DNA of 6,000 nucleotides from Dehalococcoidia bacterium (GCA_030690705.1 JAUYGE010000001.1:1-6000); one strand, 5' to 3'; shown: positions 1 to 5,668, numbered from the stretch's first letter. Notes: generated by a model from the sequence alone, not told the origin. Made by a program: numbers and translations.

Positions 1-1
1 C

Positions 2-391
2 AGGTTGAAAAACCTGGAAGCTGGAGAGGCCCAATTCCTGAAGATTATGGAGAAGGCCACCACGTTGGAGGAGACCCTTCAGGTGCAGCGGGAGCTCACC
101 AATATCCGCGGCCAGATAGAGAGCGTGAAGGGCAGGATCAAGTTCCTGGAGGGCAACGTGCGGGAGTCCCTGATATCGGTGACCATGCGCCTCAGCCCCG
201 CGGCGAAGCCCGTGGTGACCAGAGGCTGGACCCCTGGCGAGACACTCCGCTCGGCGGCCAGGGGCTTTGTCGGCTTCGTCCGGGTACTGTTCGACATCCT
301 GGTGTGGCTGGTCATTTTCTCGCCCGTCTGGGTGGTGGCCGGTCTGGTGGTTATCTACCTGAGGTGGAGGTTGCGGAAGGCAAGGTCGTGA
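2..391 (+). CDS. DUF4349 domain-containing membrane protein, C-terminal part (5' truncated by window)
   Basis: The reading frame is open to the left edge of the window, so this is the 3' end of a longer gene. The TTG at 5-7 is probably an internal Leu rather than a start. The 129 visible residues show the typical end of DUF4349 proteins: a heptad-like charged helix (roughly residues 15-50, including LQVQRELTNIRGQIESVKGR), the stretch ISVTMRL, a short linker, then one strongly hydrophobic segment (about 92-119) and a basic tail (RWRLRKARS). Family members are usually N-terminally anchored or lipoprotein-like envelope proteins of unknown function with a C-terminal membrane helix. The basic tail after the last helix suggests a cytoplasmic C-terminus. 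The next gene starts 15 nt downstream, so co-transcription is possible. The family call is from recognition of the coiled coil plus C-terminal helix pattern; the function is unknown. Confidence 0.8.
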   Translation, partial: RLKNLEAGEAQFLKIMEKATTLEETLQVQRELTNIRGQIESVKGRIKFLEGNVRESLISVTMRLSPAAKPVVTRGWTPGETLRSAARGFVGFVRVLFDILVWLVIFSPVWVVAGLVVIYLRWRLRKARS

Positions 392-406
392 GGCAGCGGT
401 AGTCTC

Positions 407-1492
407 TTGGCAACGTTCGCCGCCAACTGTCAGTCCACGGCCATGGGCATCATGCCTCACCGCGATGTGGGGAAGGCGCTGGATCTGGCTTTCAGCCTGG
501 ACATTCCCTTCTGGCCCCAGCTTCCAAACGTGAGCTTCTATGAGGATATGTATGCCCAGGCCTCCGAGCACTTCCCCGGCGTATCGGTGGACTTCAAGGG
601 GGAAAGACTCTTGTTCGATACCTCCCGCTTCATGGAGGAACTGGAGGAGTATTCGCGGCGGATAGCCGAGCCGGACTACCTGGCTTTGAGCCAGGAGTAC
701 TCGGCGGTCTTCCACCGCTTCCTGCGGCATGACCTCAGCCGCTATCCCGCTATCCGGGGCCAGATGACCGGCCCGGTGAGCTGGGGTTTCAAGGTCACCG
801 ACGAGGAGAAGAAGCCGGTCATCTACAACGAGGCGGTGAGGACTATTCTCTTCGATTTTATGCAGCGGAAGGTTAACGCGCAGTATCACCAGCTCAGGGA
901 GAAGAACGCCAATGCCTTCGTGTGGCTAGATGAGCCGGGGCTGGGCTGGGTCTTTAGTGGCTTCACCGGCTACGGTGAGGTCCAGGCCAAGGCAGACTAC
1001 GATGGCTTCCTCCGGGGGCTGGACGGGCCGCCCGCCCTCCACCTCTGCGCCAACGTGGACCTCACATACCTGCTCTCCATGGGGGTGGAGATACTGTCCT
1101 TCGACGCCTTTCAGATAGAGGTCATGCCCCGCGTCTACGCGGAGGCGGTGGCCGATTTCCTGAGGCGCGGTAACATCATCTGCTGGGGCATAGTCCCTAC
1201 CGACTCCAGAAGCCTGAACTCGCAAAGCATAGAGAGGCTGCTCGGTTTGCTGGAAGGCTACTGGCAGAAGGTGACTCAGAGCAGTGACATCTCTCTAAGT
1301 GTCATTGCCCGGCAATCGCTCATCGCCCCGGCCCGCTGCTGCCTGAAGAATATCGGCGCGGTTGGTGGAGCGGAAGACTGTCCGGTGGGGGAGACTCGTC
1401 CAGTGACGGGTTCAACGGAGGAGATGCTGGTGGAGACGGCTTTTGGCTATGTCAGAGAGATGTCGCGGCGGCTGAAGGAGCGCTACCTTTAG
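407..1492 (+). CDS. Short cobalamin-independent methionine synthase-like protein (UROD/MetE superfamily)
   Basis: This 361-residue protein resembles the C-terminal catalytic barrel of MetE without its N-terminal half (full MetE is about 750 residues). Recognisable blocks are GQMTGPVSWG (118-127), WLDEPGL (173-179), LHLCANVD (211-218) with the zinc-type HxC pair H212/C214, LSFDAF (230-235) where D233 could replace the usual Glu ligand, WGIVPT (260-265), and APARCCLKNIG (308-317), whose C311 or C312 corresponds to the last MetE zinc Cys. It probably transfers a methyl group to a thiol using zinc. The methyl donor is not visible: folate-independent short MetE-type synthases (Mes families) in anaerobes are thought to use corrinoid proteins, so this is one candidate role. 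The start is TTG with only a weak upstream purine stretch. It was kept because the sequence before the ATG at 443 (N-terminal FAANCQSTAMGIMPH) looks family-like. Another UROD-like methyltransferase role remains possible. Confidence 0.75.
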   Translation: MATFAANCQSTAMGIMPHRDVGKALDLAFSLDIPFWPQLPNVSFYEDMYAQASEHFPGVSVDFKGERLLFDTSRFMEELEEYSRRIAEPDYLALSQEYSAVFHRFLRHDLSRYPAIRGQMTGPVSWGFKVTDEEKKPVIYNEAVRTILFDFMQRKVNAQYHQLREKNANAFVWLDEPGLGWVFSGFTGYGEVQAKADYDGFLRGLDGPPALHLCANVDLTYLLSMGVEILSFDAFQIEVMPRVYAEAVADFLRRGNIICWGIVPTDSRSLNSQSIERLLGLLEGYWQKVTQSSDISLSVIARQSLIAPARCCLKNIGAVGGAEDCPVGETRPVTGSTEEMLVETAFGYVREMSRRLKERYL

Positions 1493-1500
1493 GACGGGGG

Positions 1501-1519
1501 CTGGCCCTGCTGGGCTCAG
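1501..1519. terminator. Possible short hairpin between convergent genes
   Basis: CTG-GCCC, loop TGCT, GGGC-(T)-CAG forms a 7-bp stem with a one-base bulge. It lies in the 23-nt gap between the convergent MetE-like gene and the 83-aa gene and overlaps the stop codon of the latter (1516-1518). On the plus strand it is followed by CTCTTTAT, only a weak T-tract. It may end plus-strand transcription, but the stem is short and the call is weak. Confidence 0.3.
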
Positions 1520-1767
1520 CTCTTTATCCAGAAGACCAGGGACAGGACGAGGGAGACCAGTGCGAGGATGAAGGAGACCCATCCCCCTATTTTCAAGGCT
1601 ATCAGTTCCGGCCGGTCGGGCCAGCCGTAGACGAATTCCCTCAGGTCGCGCTTCTGGGACAGCACTTTGCCATACCATGCCCCTTCACGGCCTCCCCAGG
1701 CGAGCAAGATTATGCCAAGCAGGGTAAAAATCCCGGCCAGGATGAGCGTCTTTACAAAGTCCGGCAT
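1516..1767 (-). CDS. Small two-helix membrane protein of unknown function
   Basis: This 83-residue protein has two clear hydrophobic helices, about residues 5-24 (VKTLILAGIFTLLGIILLAW) and 61-80, joined by a polar loop with a basic and aromatic character (WYGKVLSQKRDLREFVYGWPDRPE). I do not recognise a family. The ATG at 1767 is preceded by GGGGGT about 8 nt upstream, an acceptable ribosome binding site. It follows the isomerase-like gene on the same strand after 29 nt, so the two are probably co-transcribed from the promoter at 2654-2682. Its 3' end lies 23 nt from the convergent MetE-like gene. Coding potential is supported by the clean helix-loop-helix pattern. The opposite-strand frame across 1412-1678 has no recognisable protein features. 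The function cannot be inferred beyond being an integral membrane protein. Confidence 0.7.
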   Translation of the reverse strand: MPDFVKTLILAGIFTLLGIILLAWGGREGAWYGKVLSQKRDLREFVYGWPDRPELIALKIGGWVSFILALVSLVLSLVFWIKS

Positions 1768-1796
1768 AGGCTTACCCCCGGTCTATCGGTCATATC

Positions 1797-2609
1797 CTAT
1801 CTCGGCATTTCCAGGAGCTTGCCGAAACCGTGAATGGGTTCGTGGATTCCGGCCAGCTTCAGGCAGTGCCAGGCGTTGGCCTGGTTGCTGGAGACGCAGG
1901 GCACTCCCGTATCCCGCTCAACGTAGTCGATAATCTCGACTGCCCTCAGCCCGCCGCAGGTGATGAAGATGGCGTCGGTCCCTCTGGGGGCTTCTCTGAA
2001 GGCGCGCACCGCCAGCTCGTAGGTCTCCCAGGGCGGTATGCTCATGATCTTAGACACCTCGGCTATATTGAGGCCTTTATGGGAGACGACACTGAATCCG
2101 TGCTGAGGGTAGTACTTCAGTTCAGCGGCGACGATGTCCTCGGTGTAAGGTGCGACCACGACGATGTTCTTGGCTTTCAGCGAGCGCAGTGCTTCCACAA
2201 CGGCGTAGGCCATGGTGGTGGCGGGCGCCCTGGTAATCTTCTCGATCTTGGCCATGACTTCCTGGTCGTACTTGAGGCCCATCACGAAGGCGCCGGAGGT
2301 GCAGGTGTAGCTGGTGGAATGGGGGAAGGCAGTGGCCAGGAGCTCGGCGGCGTACTCGGCGTCCTTGCTCATGCGGATGAGGTCTTCCATGGTCGGTTGG
2401 CGGAACATCATCCTGGTGACGAGGGGCACTACGCCCTGAGGAAACAGCAGCTCGTACTCGCGGACGGTGGCCCCCTGCTCGGCGGAGGGCATGATGATGC
2501 CGATGCGGGCTCTCCAGCCGGGTGGGGCGGAATCGAGGAGGTGGGAGGGAACGAGCTCTCTCTTTTTCACCGAAGTCGGAGCTTCAGGGACCTTCATCTC
2601 TACTACCAT
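1797..2609 (-). CDS. Maleate isomerase / arylmalonate decarboxylase-like protein (Asp/Glu racemase superfamily)
   Basis: This 270-residue protein has the two-lobed Asp/Glu racemase fold signature with a cysteine in each lobe: C103 in YTCTSGAF (101-108) and C218 in IFITCGGLRAVEIID (214-228). Supporting blocks are the N-terminal ARIGIIMPSAE (34-44), NIVVVAPYTEDI (148-159) and the C-terminal VPCVSSNQANAWHCLKLAG (236-254), typical of the maleate cis-trans isomerase/AMDase branch. Maleate isomerases and racemases use two Cys, while arylmalonate decarboxylase keeps only the second; having both favours an isomerase or racemase. It is cytoplasmic, with no signal peptide. The substrate cannot be read from the sequence; maleate, a substituted malonate or a hydantoin-type compound are possible. 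The ATG at 2609 has a strong AAGGGGG site 7 nt upstream, and a near-consensus promoter lies just 5'. The small membrane gene downstream may be its operon partner. Confidence 0.85.
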   Translation of the reverse strand: MVVEMKVPEAPTSVKKRELVPSHLLDSAPPGWRARIGIIMPSAEQGATVREYELLFPQGVVPLVTRMMFRQPTMEDLIRMSKDAEYAAELLATAFPHSTSYTCTSGAFVMGLKYDQEVMAKIEKITRAPATTMAYAVVEALRSLKAKNIVVVAPYTEDIVAAELKYYPQHGFSVVSHKGLNIAEVSKIMSIPPWETYELAVRAFREAPRGTDAIFITCGGLRAVEIIDYVERDTGVPCVSSNQANAWHCLKLAGIHEPIHGFGKLLEMPR

Positions 2610-2653
2610 CTATCTGCCCCCTTCTACCAGCCTGAGTGTCGGCCTATGGGTTC

Positions 2654-2682
2654 ATTGTAGTAGTCCAATTTCACCTTGTCAA
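2654..2682 (-). promoter_or_regulatory. Sigma-70-type promoter for the isomerase-like gene
   Basis: On the minus strand, TTGACA (2682-2677) and TACAAT (2659-2654) are separated by exactly 17 nt. This is a perfect -35 and a 5/6 -10. Predicted initiation near 2647 gives a leader of about 38 nt before the ATG at 2609, with AAGGGGG in between. No operator palindrome is evident between the promoter and the start, so expression may be constitutive. Confidence 0.75.
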
Positions 2683-2739
2683 TACAATCCACTGTCATTG
2701 CTTCGGGGCTTCGCCGCGCTTTCATATAATCAATGACAT

Positions 2740-2761
2740 AAGAGGAGGCCTCGCCTCTCTT
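2740..2761 (-). terminator. Stem-loop at the end of msrQ
   Basis: AAGAG and AGGC pair with GCCT and CTCTT, giving 9 bp with one bulged base and a 3-nt loop. The hairpin overlaps the msrQ stop codon (2760-2762). The sequence beyond it on the minus strand is AT-rich but has no clean U-tract, so it may act as an imperfect terminator or as a 3'-end stabiliser of the msrPQ messenger. Confidence 0.4.
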
Positions 2762-3377
2762 AGGCTCTCCGTTGGCGCCATTTTTCGATGCCCCTTCTTA
2801 CCCATGGCAGGCGGAATAGAAGCAGCAGGACGACGATAGCGCCGTAGATGAGAGGTATGCGGCGGTCAACTTTGACCTCCAGGAGAAAGTGGCCTACCGC
2901 CAGTAAGGCCGCCAGGTAGGTCAACCGGTGCAGCCACTGCTGCCCTCTCCCGACAAGTCGGGACTTCATCCATCCTCTGGCCGATGCAAAGAGCGCCGGC
3001 GCCAGAGCCAGGAAGGCCGCCACGCCCACCAGCGCGAAGCGTTTCGCCAGGACGTCCTTCCAGATGAGGTCGAGGTCGAAGCCGTAGTCCAGCCCTACAA
3101 AGACTATCAGGTGCAGGGCGGTATACGCGAAGGCGTAGAGCCCGAGCAGGCGGCGCAACCGGAGCACCTGCGGGATGCCGGACAGCATGCTGATGGGCGT
3201 GCAGGCCAGGGAGAGCACCAGTAGCACCAGGGCGTAGTAGCCGGTCCGGAGCACCAGTTCCCTTATCGGGTCGGCTGTCAGCTCGCCCCGGGAGAACTGC
3301 CAGATGAGGATTGCCAGGGGCAGCAGCGCGGCGACGTGGGCAAGGGTCATGAGCCGGGGCGCCGCGACCCTGGGCAT
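2760..3377 (-). CDS. msrQ: Protein-methionine-sulfoxide reductase haem-binding subunit MsrQ (YedZ)
   Basis: This 205-residue polytopic membrane protein is close to the usual MsrQ length. MsrQ is a b-type haem protein of the ferric-reductase-like transmembrane family that passes electrons from the membrane (quinone or a flavin reductase) to MsrP. Visible marks are RTGYYALVLLVLSLACTP (44-61), RRLLGLYAFAYTALHL (75-90) and QQWLHRLTYLAALLAVGHFLLEVK (146-169). H89, H150 and H163 fall where the conserved haem histidines of E. coli MsrQ lie (about 91, 151, 164). There are about six hydrophobic segments and a basic C-terminus (RRGIEKWRQRRA). The ATG at 3377 overlaps the msrP stop by one base (TGATG), which implies translational coupling. 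Gene order msrP-msrQ is the usual one. The identification is firm; the physiological electron donor in this organism is not visible. Confidence 0.93.
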   Translation of the reverse strand: MPRVAAPRLMTLAHVAALLPLAILIWQFSRGELTADPIRELVLRTGYYALVLLVLSLACTPISMLSGIPQVLRLRRLLGLYAFAYTALHLIVFVGLDYGFDLDLIWKDVLAKRFALVGVAAFLALAPALFASARGWMKSRLVGRGQQWLHRLTYLAALLAVGHFLLEVKVDRRIPLIYGAIVVLLLLFRLPWVRRGIEKWRQRRA

Positions 3378-4330
3378 CAGAAGAATTTTCTCAGGTCCAT
3401 GCCGGCATAGAGGTCCGCCGCCTGTCTGGCATACCCGTTGAAGGGCAGGCTCCGCCGGCGGCCGAGCTCGCCGATGCGGCGCTCGCTGGACTGGGCCCAG
3501 CGAGGGTGGTCCACGTCGGGATTGACGTTGGCGTAGAAGCCGTACTCGTCAGGTGAGGCAGCCATCCAGAGGGAGACCGGCATCTCTTCCACCAGGTCGA
3601 TCTTCACGATAGACTTGATATTCTTGAAGCCGTATTTCCAGGGCGCCACCAGACGGATGGGTGCGCCGTTCTGCGGCGGCAGGGGCTTGCCGTAGATGCC
3701 GGTGGCCAGGATGGTCAAATCGTGCATGGCCTCATCGAGGCGGAGTCCCTCCACATAGGGCCACTTGAAGGGGCCCCTCCGCTGCCCCGGCAGCTGCTTC
3801 AGGTCGTAGAGCGCCTCGAAGCGCACGTACTTCGCCTTCGATGCCGGTTCTACCTCTTTCAGGAGGCTGGCCAGCGGGAACCCCAGCCACGGTATGACCA
3901 TGGACCAGGCCTCCACGCAGCGCATGCGGTAGATGCGCTCCTCCTGGGGAAACCTTTGCCGCAGGTCGTCCAGGTCGAAGGTCTGGGGCTTGCCGACCAG
4001 GCCGCCCACCCTCACCGTCCAGGGGGAGGTCTTGAAATCCCGGGCGAGGTCTGCCACGTCTTCCTTCTCCGTGGAGAACTCATAGAAGTTGTTGTAGCCG
4101 ATGATGGACTCGCAGGCAGTCAGGCTGTCGCCCAACTCATCGGTGGGTTTGCTCGCCTGTGCCGACTGGCAGAAGTCCGTGCCTCCCGGGCCTGAAGTCG
4201 GACCAGGCTGACGGCAGCCGCCGAGGAAGAGTGTTGTGGCTGCCAGGGCGCCTGTAGCTATCAGGAACTCCCGGCGGGAGACGTAGAGCCGCTCCGGCGT
4301 GATTTCCGATGAGCCTATTCCGGGCAACAT
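3377..4330 (-). CDS. msrP: Protein-methionine-sulfoxide reductase catalytic subunit MsrP (YedY), Tat-exported, probable lipoprotein
   Basis: This 317-residue molybdopterin enzyme of the sulfite-oxidase fold reduces methionine sulfoxide in extracytoplasmic proteins. The N-terminus has the MsrP hallmark [17 protein letters not shown], in which SRREFL (18-23) is the twin-arginine motif. It is followed by a hydrophobic stretch and LGGC (36-39), which looks like a lipobox, then a Gly/Pro-rich linker. Further marks are YNNFYEFS (79-86), [20 protein letters not shown] (134-153) with C138 as the molybdenum ligand, [24 protein letters not shown] (221-244), and the C-terminal [11 protein letters not shown] (277-287). 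Export is by Tat in the folded, cofactor-loaded state. The ATG at 4330 is consistent with the conserved N-terminus; the purine stretch GGAAGA is somewhat far upstream. It overlaps msrQ by one base, its partner for electron delivery. The lipobox is unusual relative to the soluble periplasmic enzyme of E. coli. Confidence 0.95.
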   Translation of the reverse strand: MLPGIGSSEITPERLYVSRREFLIATGALAATTLFLGGCRQPGPTSGPGGTDFCQSAQASKPTDELGDSLTACESIIGYNNFYEFSTEKEDVADLARDFKTSPWTVRVGGLVGKPQTFDLDDLRQRFPQEERIYRMRCVEAWSMVIPWLGFPLASLLKEVEPASKAKYVRFEALYDLKQLPGQRRGPFKWPYVEGLRLDEAMHDLTILATGIYGKPLPPQNGAPIRLVAPWKYGFKNIKSIVKIDLVEEMPVSLWMAASPDEYGFYANVNPDVDHPRWAQSSERRIGELGRRRSLPFNGYARQAADLYAGMDLRKFF

Positions 4331-4479
4331 TGATTATCGTCTTCCATAGCCATCTACAGTTTGTAATATGTAACTATGTGGCACTTACGTAACTACTTTA
4401 TAAAGGTAATATACTATGGTAGAGTTGTCAACATTGATTACCTCCGTCCAGGCGATGGAGAGTAAAAAAGGAGGACGCC
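4331..4479. promoter_or_regulatory. Divergent AT-rich control region between msrP and the flavin-protein gene
   Basis: This 149-nt gap is visibly more AT-rich than its flanks and must hold promoters for both directions. For the plus strand, TTACGT (4385-4390) and TAATAT (4407-4412) are 16 nt apart. For the minus strand, a perfect TTGACA occurs at 4431-4426 but the hexamer 17 nt on (TACCTT) is poor. Shared motifs: CAACATTGATTA occurs twice (4325-4336, overlapping the msrP start, and 4429-4440); GTAATAT occurs at 4363 and 4406; GTAACTA at 4370 and 4389; and the palindrome TTACGTAA at 4385-4392. These could be regulator sites; the exact promoters are uncertain. Confidence 0.5.
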
Positions 4480-4878
4480 ATGGCTAAGTTGACCGCGGAA
4501 ATGAGAAATTTCATTGAGAAAGAGAGAGACCCGGGCACGGTCTTTGTGGGTACCAGCAGCAAGGATGGCATTCCCAACATTTCTGCCAAAGGTACCTTCA
4601 TTAGCATCCTGGATGATGAGACGCTGGCTTATGCCGATACGTATTCTGTGAAGACTCTTAGGAACGTAAGGCAGAATCCCCACATAGTCATCGCTGTCAT
4701 CAACGCCAAGACCTACAAGGGCTATCAGTTCAAGGGTATGGCGGAGGTTGTAGAGAGTGGACCGATACTGGCGGAGGCACGGAAACAGAATCCTCAGGTA
4801 GCATCCGTAACCAAGGTCAAGGTTCAAGAAGTCTATTTACTCGACTACGGACCTCAAGCGGGGAAGAAGGTGGCTTGA
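4480..4878 (+). CDS. Pyridoxamine 5'-phosphate oxidase-related FMN-binding protein
   Basis: This 132-residue protein fits the small split-barrel flavin-binding family related to pyridoxamine-phosphate oxidase. Features include an N-terminal helix (TAEMRNFIEKER, 5-16), the strand pair VFVGTSSKDGIPNISAKGTFISI (21-43), DDETLAYADTYSVKTLRNVRQNPHIVIAVI (45-74) with the typical T-x-x-N-x-x-x-N-P block that contacts FMN phosphate in relatives, and GYQFKGMAEVVESG (81-94). Such proteins usually act as dimers in the cytoplasm and include flavin reductases and oxidoreductases of unknown substrate; true PNPOx activity is unlikely because of the short length and missing C-terminal PLP region. A strong AAGGAGG at 4468-4474, 5 nt from the ATG, fixes the start. 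It is divergent from msrP, which hints at but does not prove a shared redox-stress role. No partner gene follows directly. Confidence 0.85.
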   Translation: MAKLTAEMRNFIEKERDPGTVFVGTSSKDGIPNISAKGTFISILDDETLAYADTYSVKTLRNVRQNPHIVIAVINAKTYKGYQFKGMAEVVESGPILAEARKQNPQVASVTKVKVQEVYLLDYGPQAGKKVA

Positions 4879-4935
4879 GGCTGAGCCCTTCGATAGACTC
4901 AGAGCCTGCCCTGAACACTGGTGAAGGGACAGGCT
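4878..4935. repeat. Structured dispersed-repeat segment after the flavin-protein gene
   Basis: The segment directly after the stop codon has two overlapping potential hairpins. AGCCTGCCCT (4903-4912) pairs with AGGG and CAGGCT (4925-4935), with one bulged A and an inner CAC/GTG pair. Alternatively, AGGCT at 4878-4882 can pair with the same AGCCT (4903-4907). It contains a 20-nt core (4886-4905) that matches 16 of 20 positions of a core in reverse orientation at 5803-5822. I read it as a diverged copy of a small interspersed repeat that may also end the upstream transcript; there is no T-tract. Confidence 0.5.
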
Positions 4936-5017
4936 GGTCGAGACGGTGGATATTGAAGAGATAAAGCCGGGTGGTGTGGTCAGGATAGACATAGATATTG
5001 ACACCGGGATAAAGTAG
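4925..5017 (+). pseudogene. Possible 3' remnant of a small gene
   Basis: In the frame entered after a TGA at 4922-4924 there is an open stretch ending at TAG 5015-5017, with the readable tail TVDIEEIKPGGVVRIDIDID followed by TGIK. The alternating Asp/Ile pattern looks like genuine beta-strand protein sequence rather than random intergenic DNA, yet no convincing start or ribosome site lies in frame; the only candidate is a GTG at 4946 without a good site. It lies immediately after the repeat segment, so a gene 5' end could have been lost by repeat insertion or deletion. The alternative is a tiny real peptide of about 23 residues or plain chance. I do not recognise the family. Confidence 0.25.
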
Positions 5018-5058
5018 TATTGGTGGTCGGGAAATCACTTTGCCATGGAGGTGCGGCC

Positions 5059-5484
5059 ATGCAGCTATCACCTGAGGAGAGACGGAGGGTCTACGAGGAG
5101 GAGAAGGCAAGGATTGAAGCGGAGCGGGAAAAGCAGAGAGATGAGAATGCTCCGACTGTAAATCTCGAGCCAAACCTGGCCGGCCTGCTGTGCTATCTGG
5201 GTATCTGGATGACGGGCATAGTCTTTCTGATTCTGGAGCAGAAGAGGCCCTTTGTCAGGTTCCACGCCATCCAGTCCATCATCGTCTTCGGGGTTCTCTT
5301 TATTGCCATGTTCATACTTGGCTCGATCCCTTTTGTCGGCTGGTTCTTCGGCGTTCTTCTCGGGACGTTGATGTTCGTGCTGTGGGTGGTGCTGATGGTC
5401 AAGGCATACCGCGGCGAGCTATTCAAGGTCCCTCTGGCCGGCGATGTGGCGGAGAAGGCGTCGGGGGTATTAAACGAGAAATAG
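5059..5484 (+). CDS. DUF4870 domain-containing membrane protein
   Basis: This 141-residue protein has a highly charged, probably helical N-terminus (LSPEERRRVYEEEKARIEAE, 3-22) and then a DUF4870 domain: PNLAGLLCYLGIWMTGIVFLIL (38-59), the family-typical PFVRFHAIQS (64-73), and two more hydrophobic segments (about 74-90 and 92-115) ending in KAYRGELFKVPLAGDVAEK (115-133). DUF4870 proteins are small three-helix membrane proteins distantly like Tic20; their function is not known. The ATG at 5059 was chosen because GGAGGT (5047-5052) lies 6 nt upstream and the charged N-terminus is family-like. A longer frame from about 5020 adds 13 residues with no support. It is probably monocistronic, as a repeat lies upstream and a tRNA with its own promoter downstream. 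The charged N-terminal segment likely stays in the cytoplasm. Confidence 0.88.
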   Translation: MQLSPEERRRVYEEEKARIEAEREKQRDENAPTVNLEPNLAGLLCYLGIWMTGIVFLILEQKRPFVRFHAIQSIIVFGVLFIAMFILGSIPFVGWFFGVLLGTLMFVLWVVLMVKAYRGELFKVPLAGDVAEKASGVLNEK

Positions 5485-5511
5485 GTAGCCTCAGCCGTTC
5501 CTTGCGCGGCG

Positions 5512-5540
5512 TTGCAGTTTCCTCTCTTCCCCATTACAAT
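5512..5540 (+). promoter_or_regulatory. Promoter for tRNA-Asn
   Basis: TTGCAG (5512-5517) and TACAAT (5535-5540) are 17 nt apart, matching 4/6 and 5/6 of the sigma-70 consensus. Predicted initiation near 5547 gives about 47 nt of leader to be removed by RNase P before the tRNA at 5594. The TTGACA at 5568 is too close to the tRNA for a useful -10. Confidence 0.6.
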
Positions 5541-5593
5541 ATCACCGCTTTCGGCCGCCATGTCCCGGTTGACACACCGGCCCTGCGCCTCGT

Positions 5594-5668
5594 TCCCCGA
5601 TAGCTCAATGGTAGAGCGCGCGGCTGTTAACCGCTAGGTTCGTGGTTCGAATCCACGTCGGGGAGCCA
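5594..5668 (+). tRNA. tRNA-Asn (anticodon GTT), CCA encoded
   Basis: All cloverleaf parts are readable: acceptor TCCCCGA (5594-5600) with TCGGGGA (5658-5664); D stem GCTC (5603-5606) with GAGC (5614-5617) around a 7-nt loop AATGGTA; anticodon arm CGCGG (5619-5623), loop CTGTTAA with GTT at 5626-5628, CCGCT (5631-5635); five-base variable loop AGGTT; T arm CGTGG-TTCGAAT-CCACG (5641-5657). The discriminator is G5665 and CCA is encoded at 5666-5668. The top pair of the anticodon stem (27-43) is a C-T mismatch; the other four pairs are canonical. GTT in this setting specifies asparagine (AAC and, by wobble, AAT). Confidence 0.97.

Noticed and set aside
926..1225. 99-codon minus-strand frame, and an overlapping plus-strand frame at 930-1118, inside the MetE-like gene
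   Set aside because: Both overlap the conserved DEPGL and HxC region of the MetE-like gene in other frames; they are shadows.
1830..2660. 276-codon plus-strand open frame opposite the isomerase-like gene
   Set aside because: Its translation is Gly/Asp/His-rich with no domain-like pattern and it lies wholly antisense to a gene with recognisable catalytic motifs, a strong ribosome site and a promoter; GC-rich codon bias explains the open frame.
2725..2730. Perfect TATAAT on the plus strand in the gap between msrQ and the isomerase-like gene
   Set aside because: No plus-strand gene lies downstream before the antisense isomerase gene and no good -35 is present; it is probably a by-product of local AT richness.
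3722..4195. 157-codon plus-strand open frame opposite msrP
   Set aside because: It is antisense to the highly conserved MsrP core and its translation has no recognisable features.
4438..4827. 129-codon minus-strand frame opposite the flavin-protein gene
   Set aside because: The plus-strand frame has a near-perfect ribosome site and a family pattern; the antisense frame has neither.
5568..5573. TTGACA just upstream of tRNA-Asn
   Set aside because: A -10 hexamer at the proper distance would fall at the tRNA 5' end and the sequence there does not resemble one; the TTGCAG/TACAAT pair fits better.
5190..5603. 137-codon plus frame overlapping the DUF4870 gene and running into the tRNA
   Set aside because: It overlaps the DUF4870 domain in another frame, has no family-like sequence and enters the tRNA gene.
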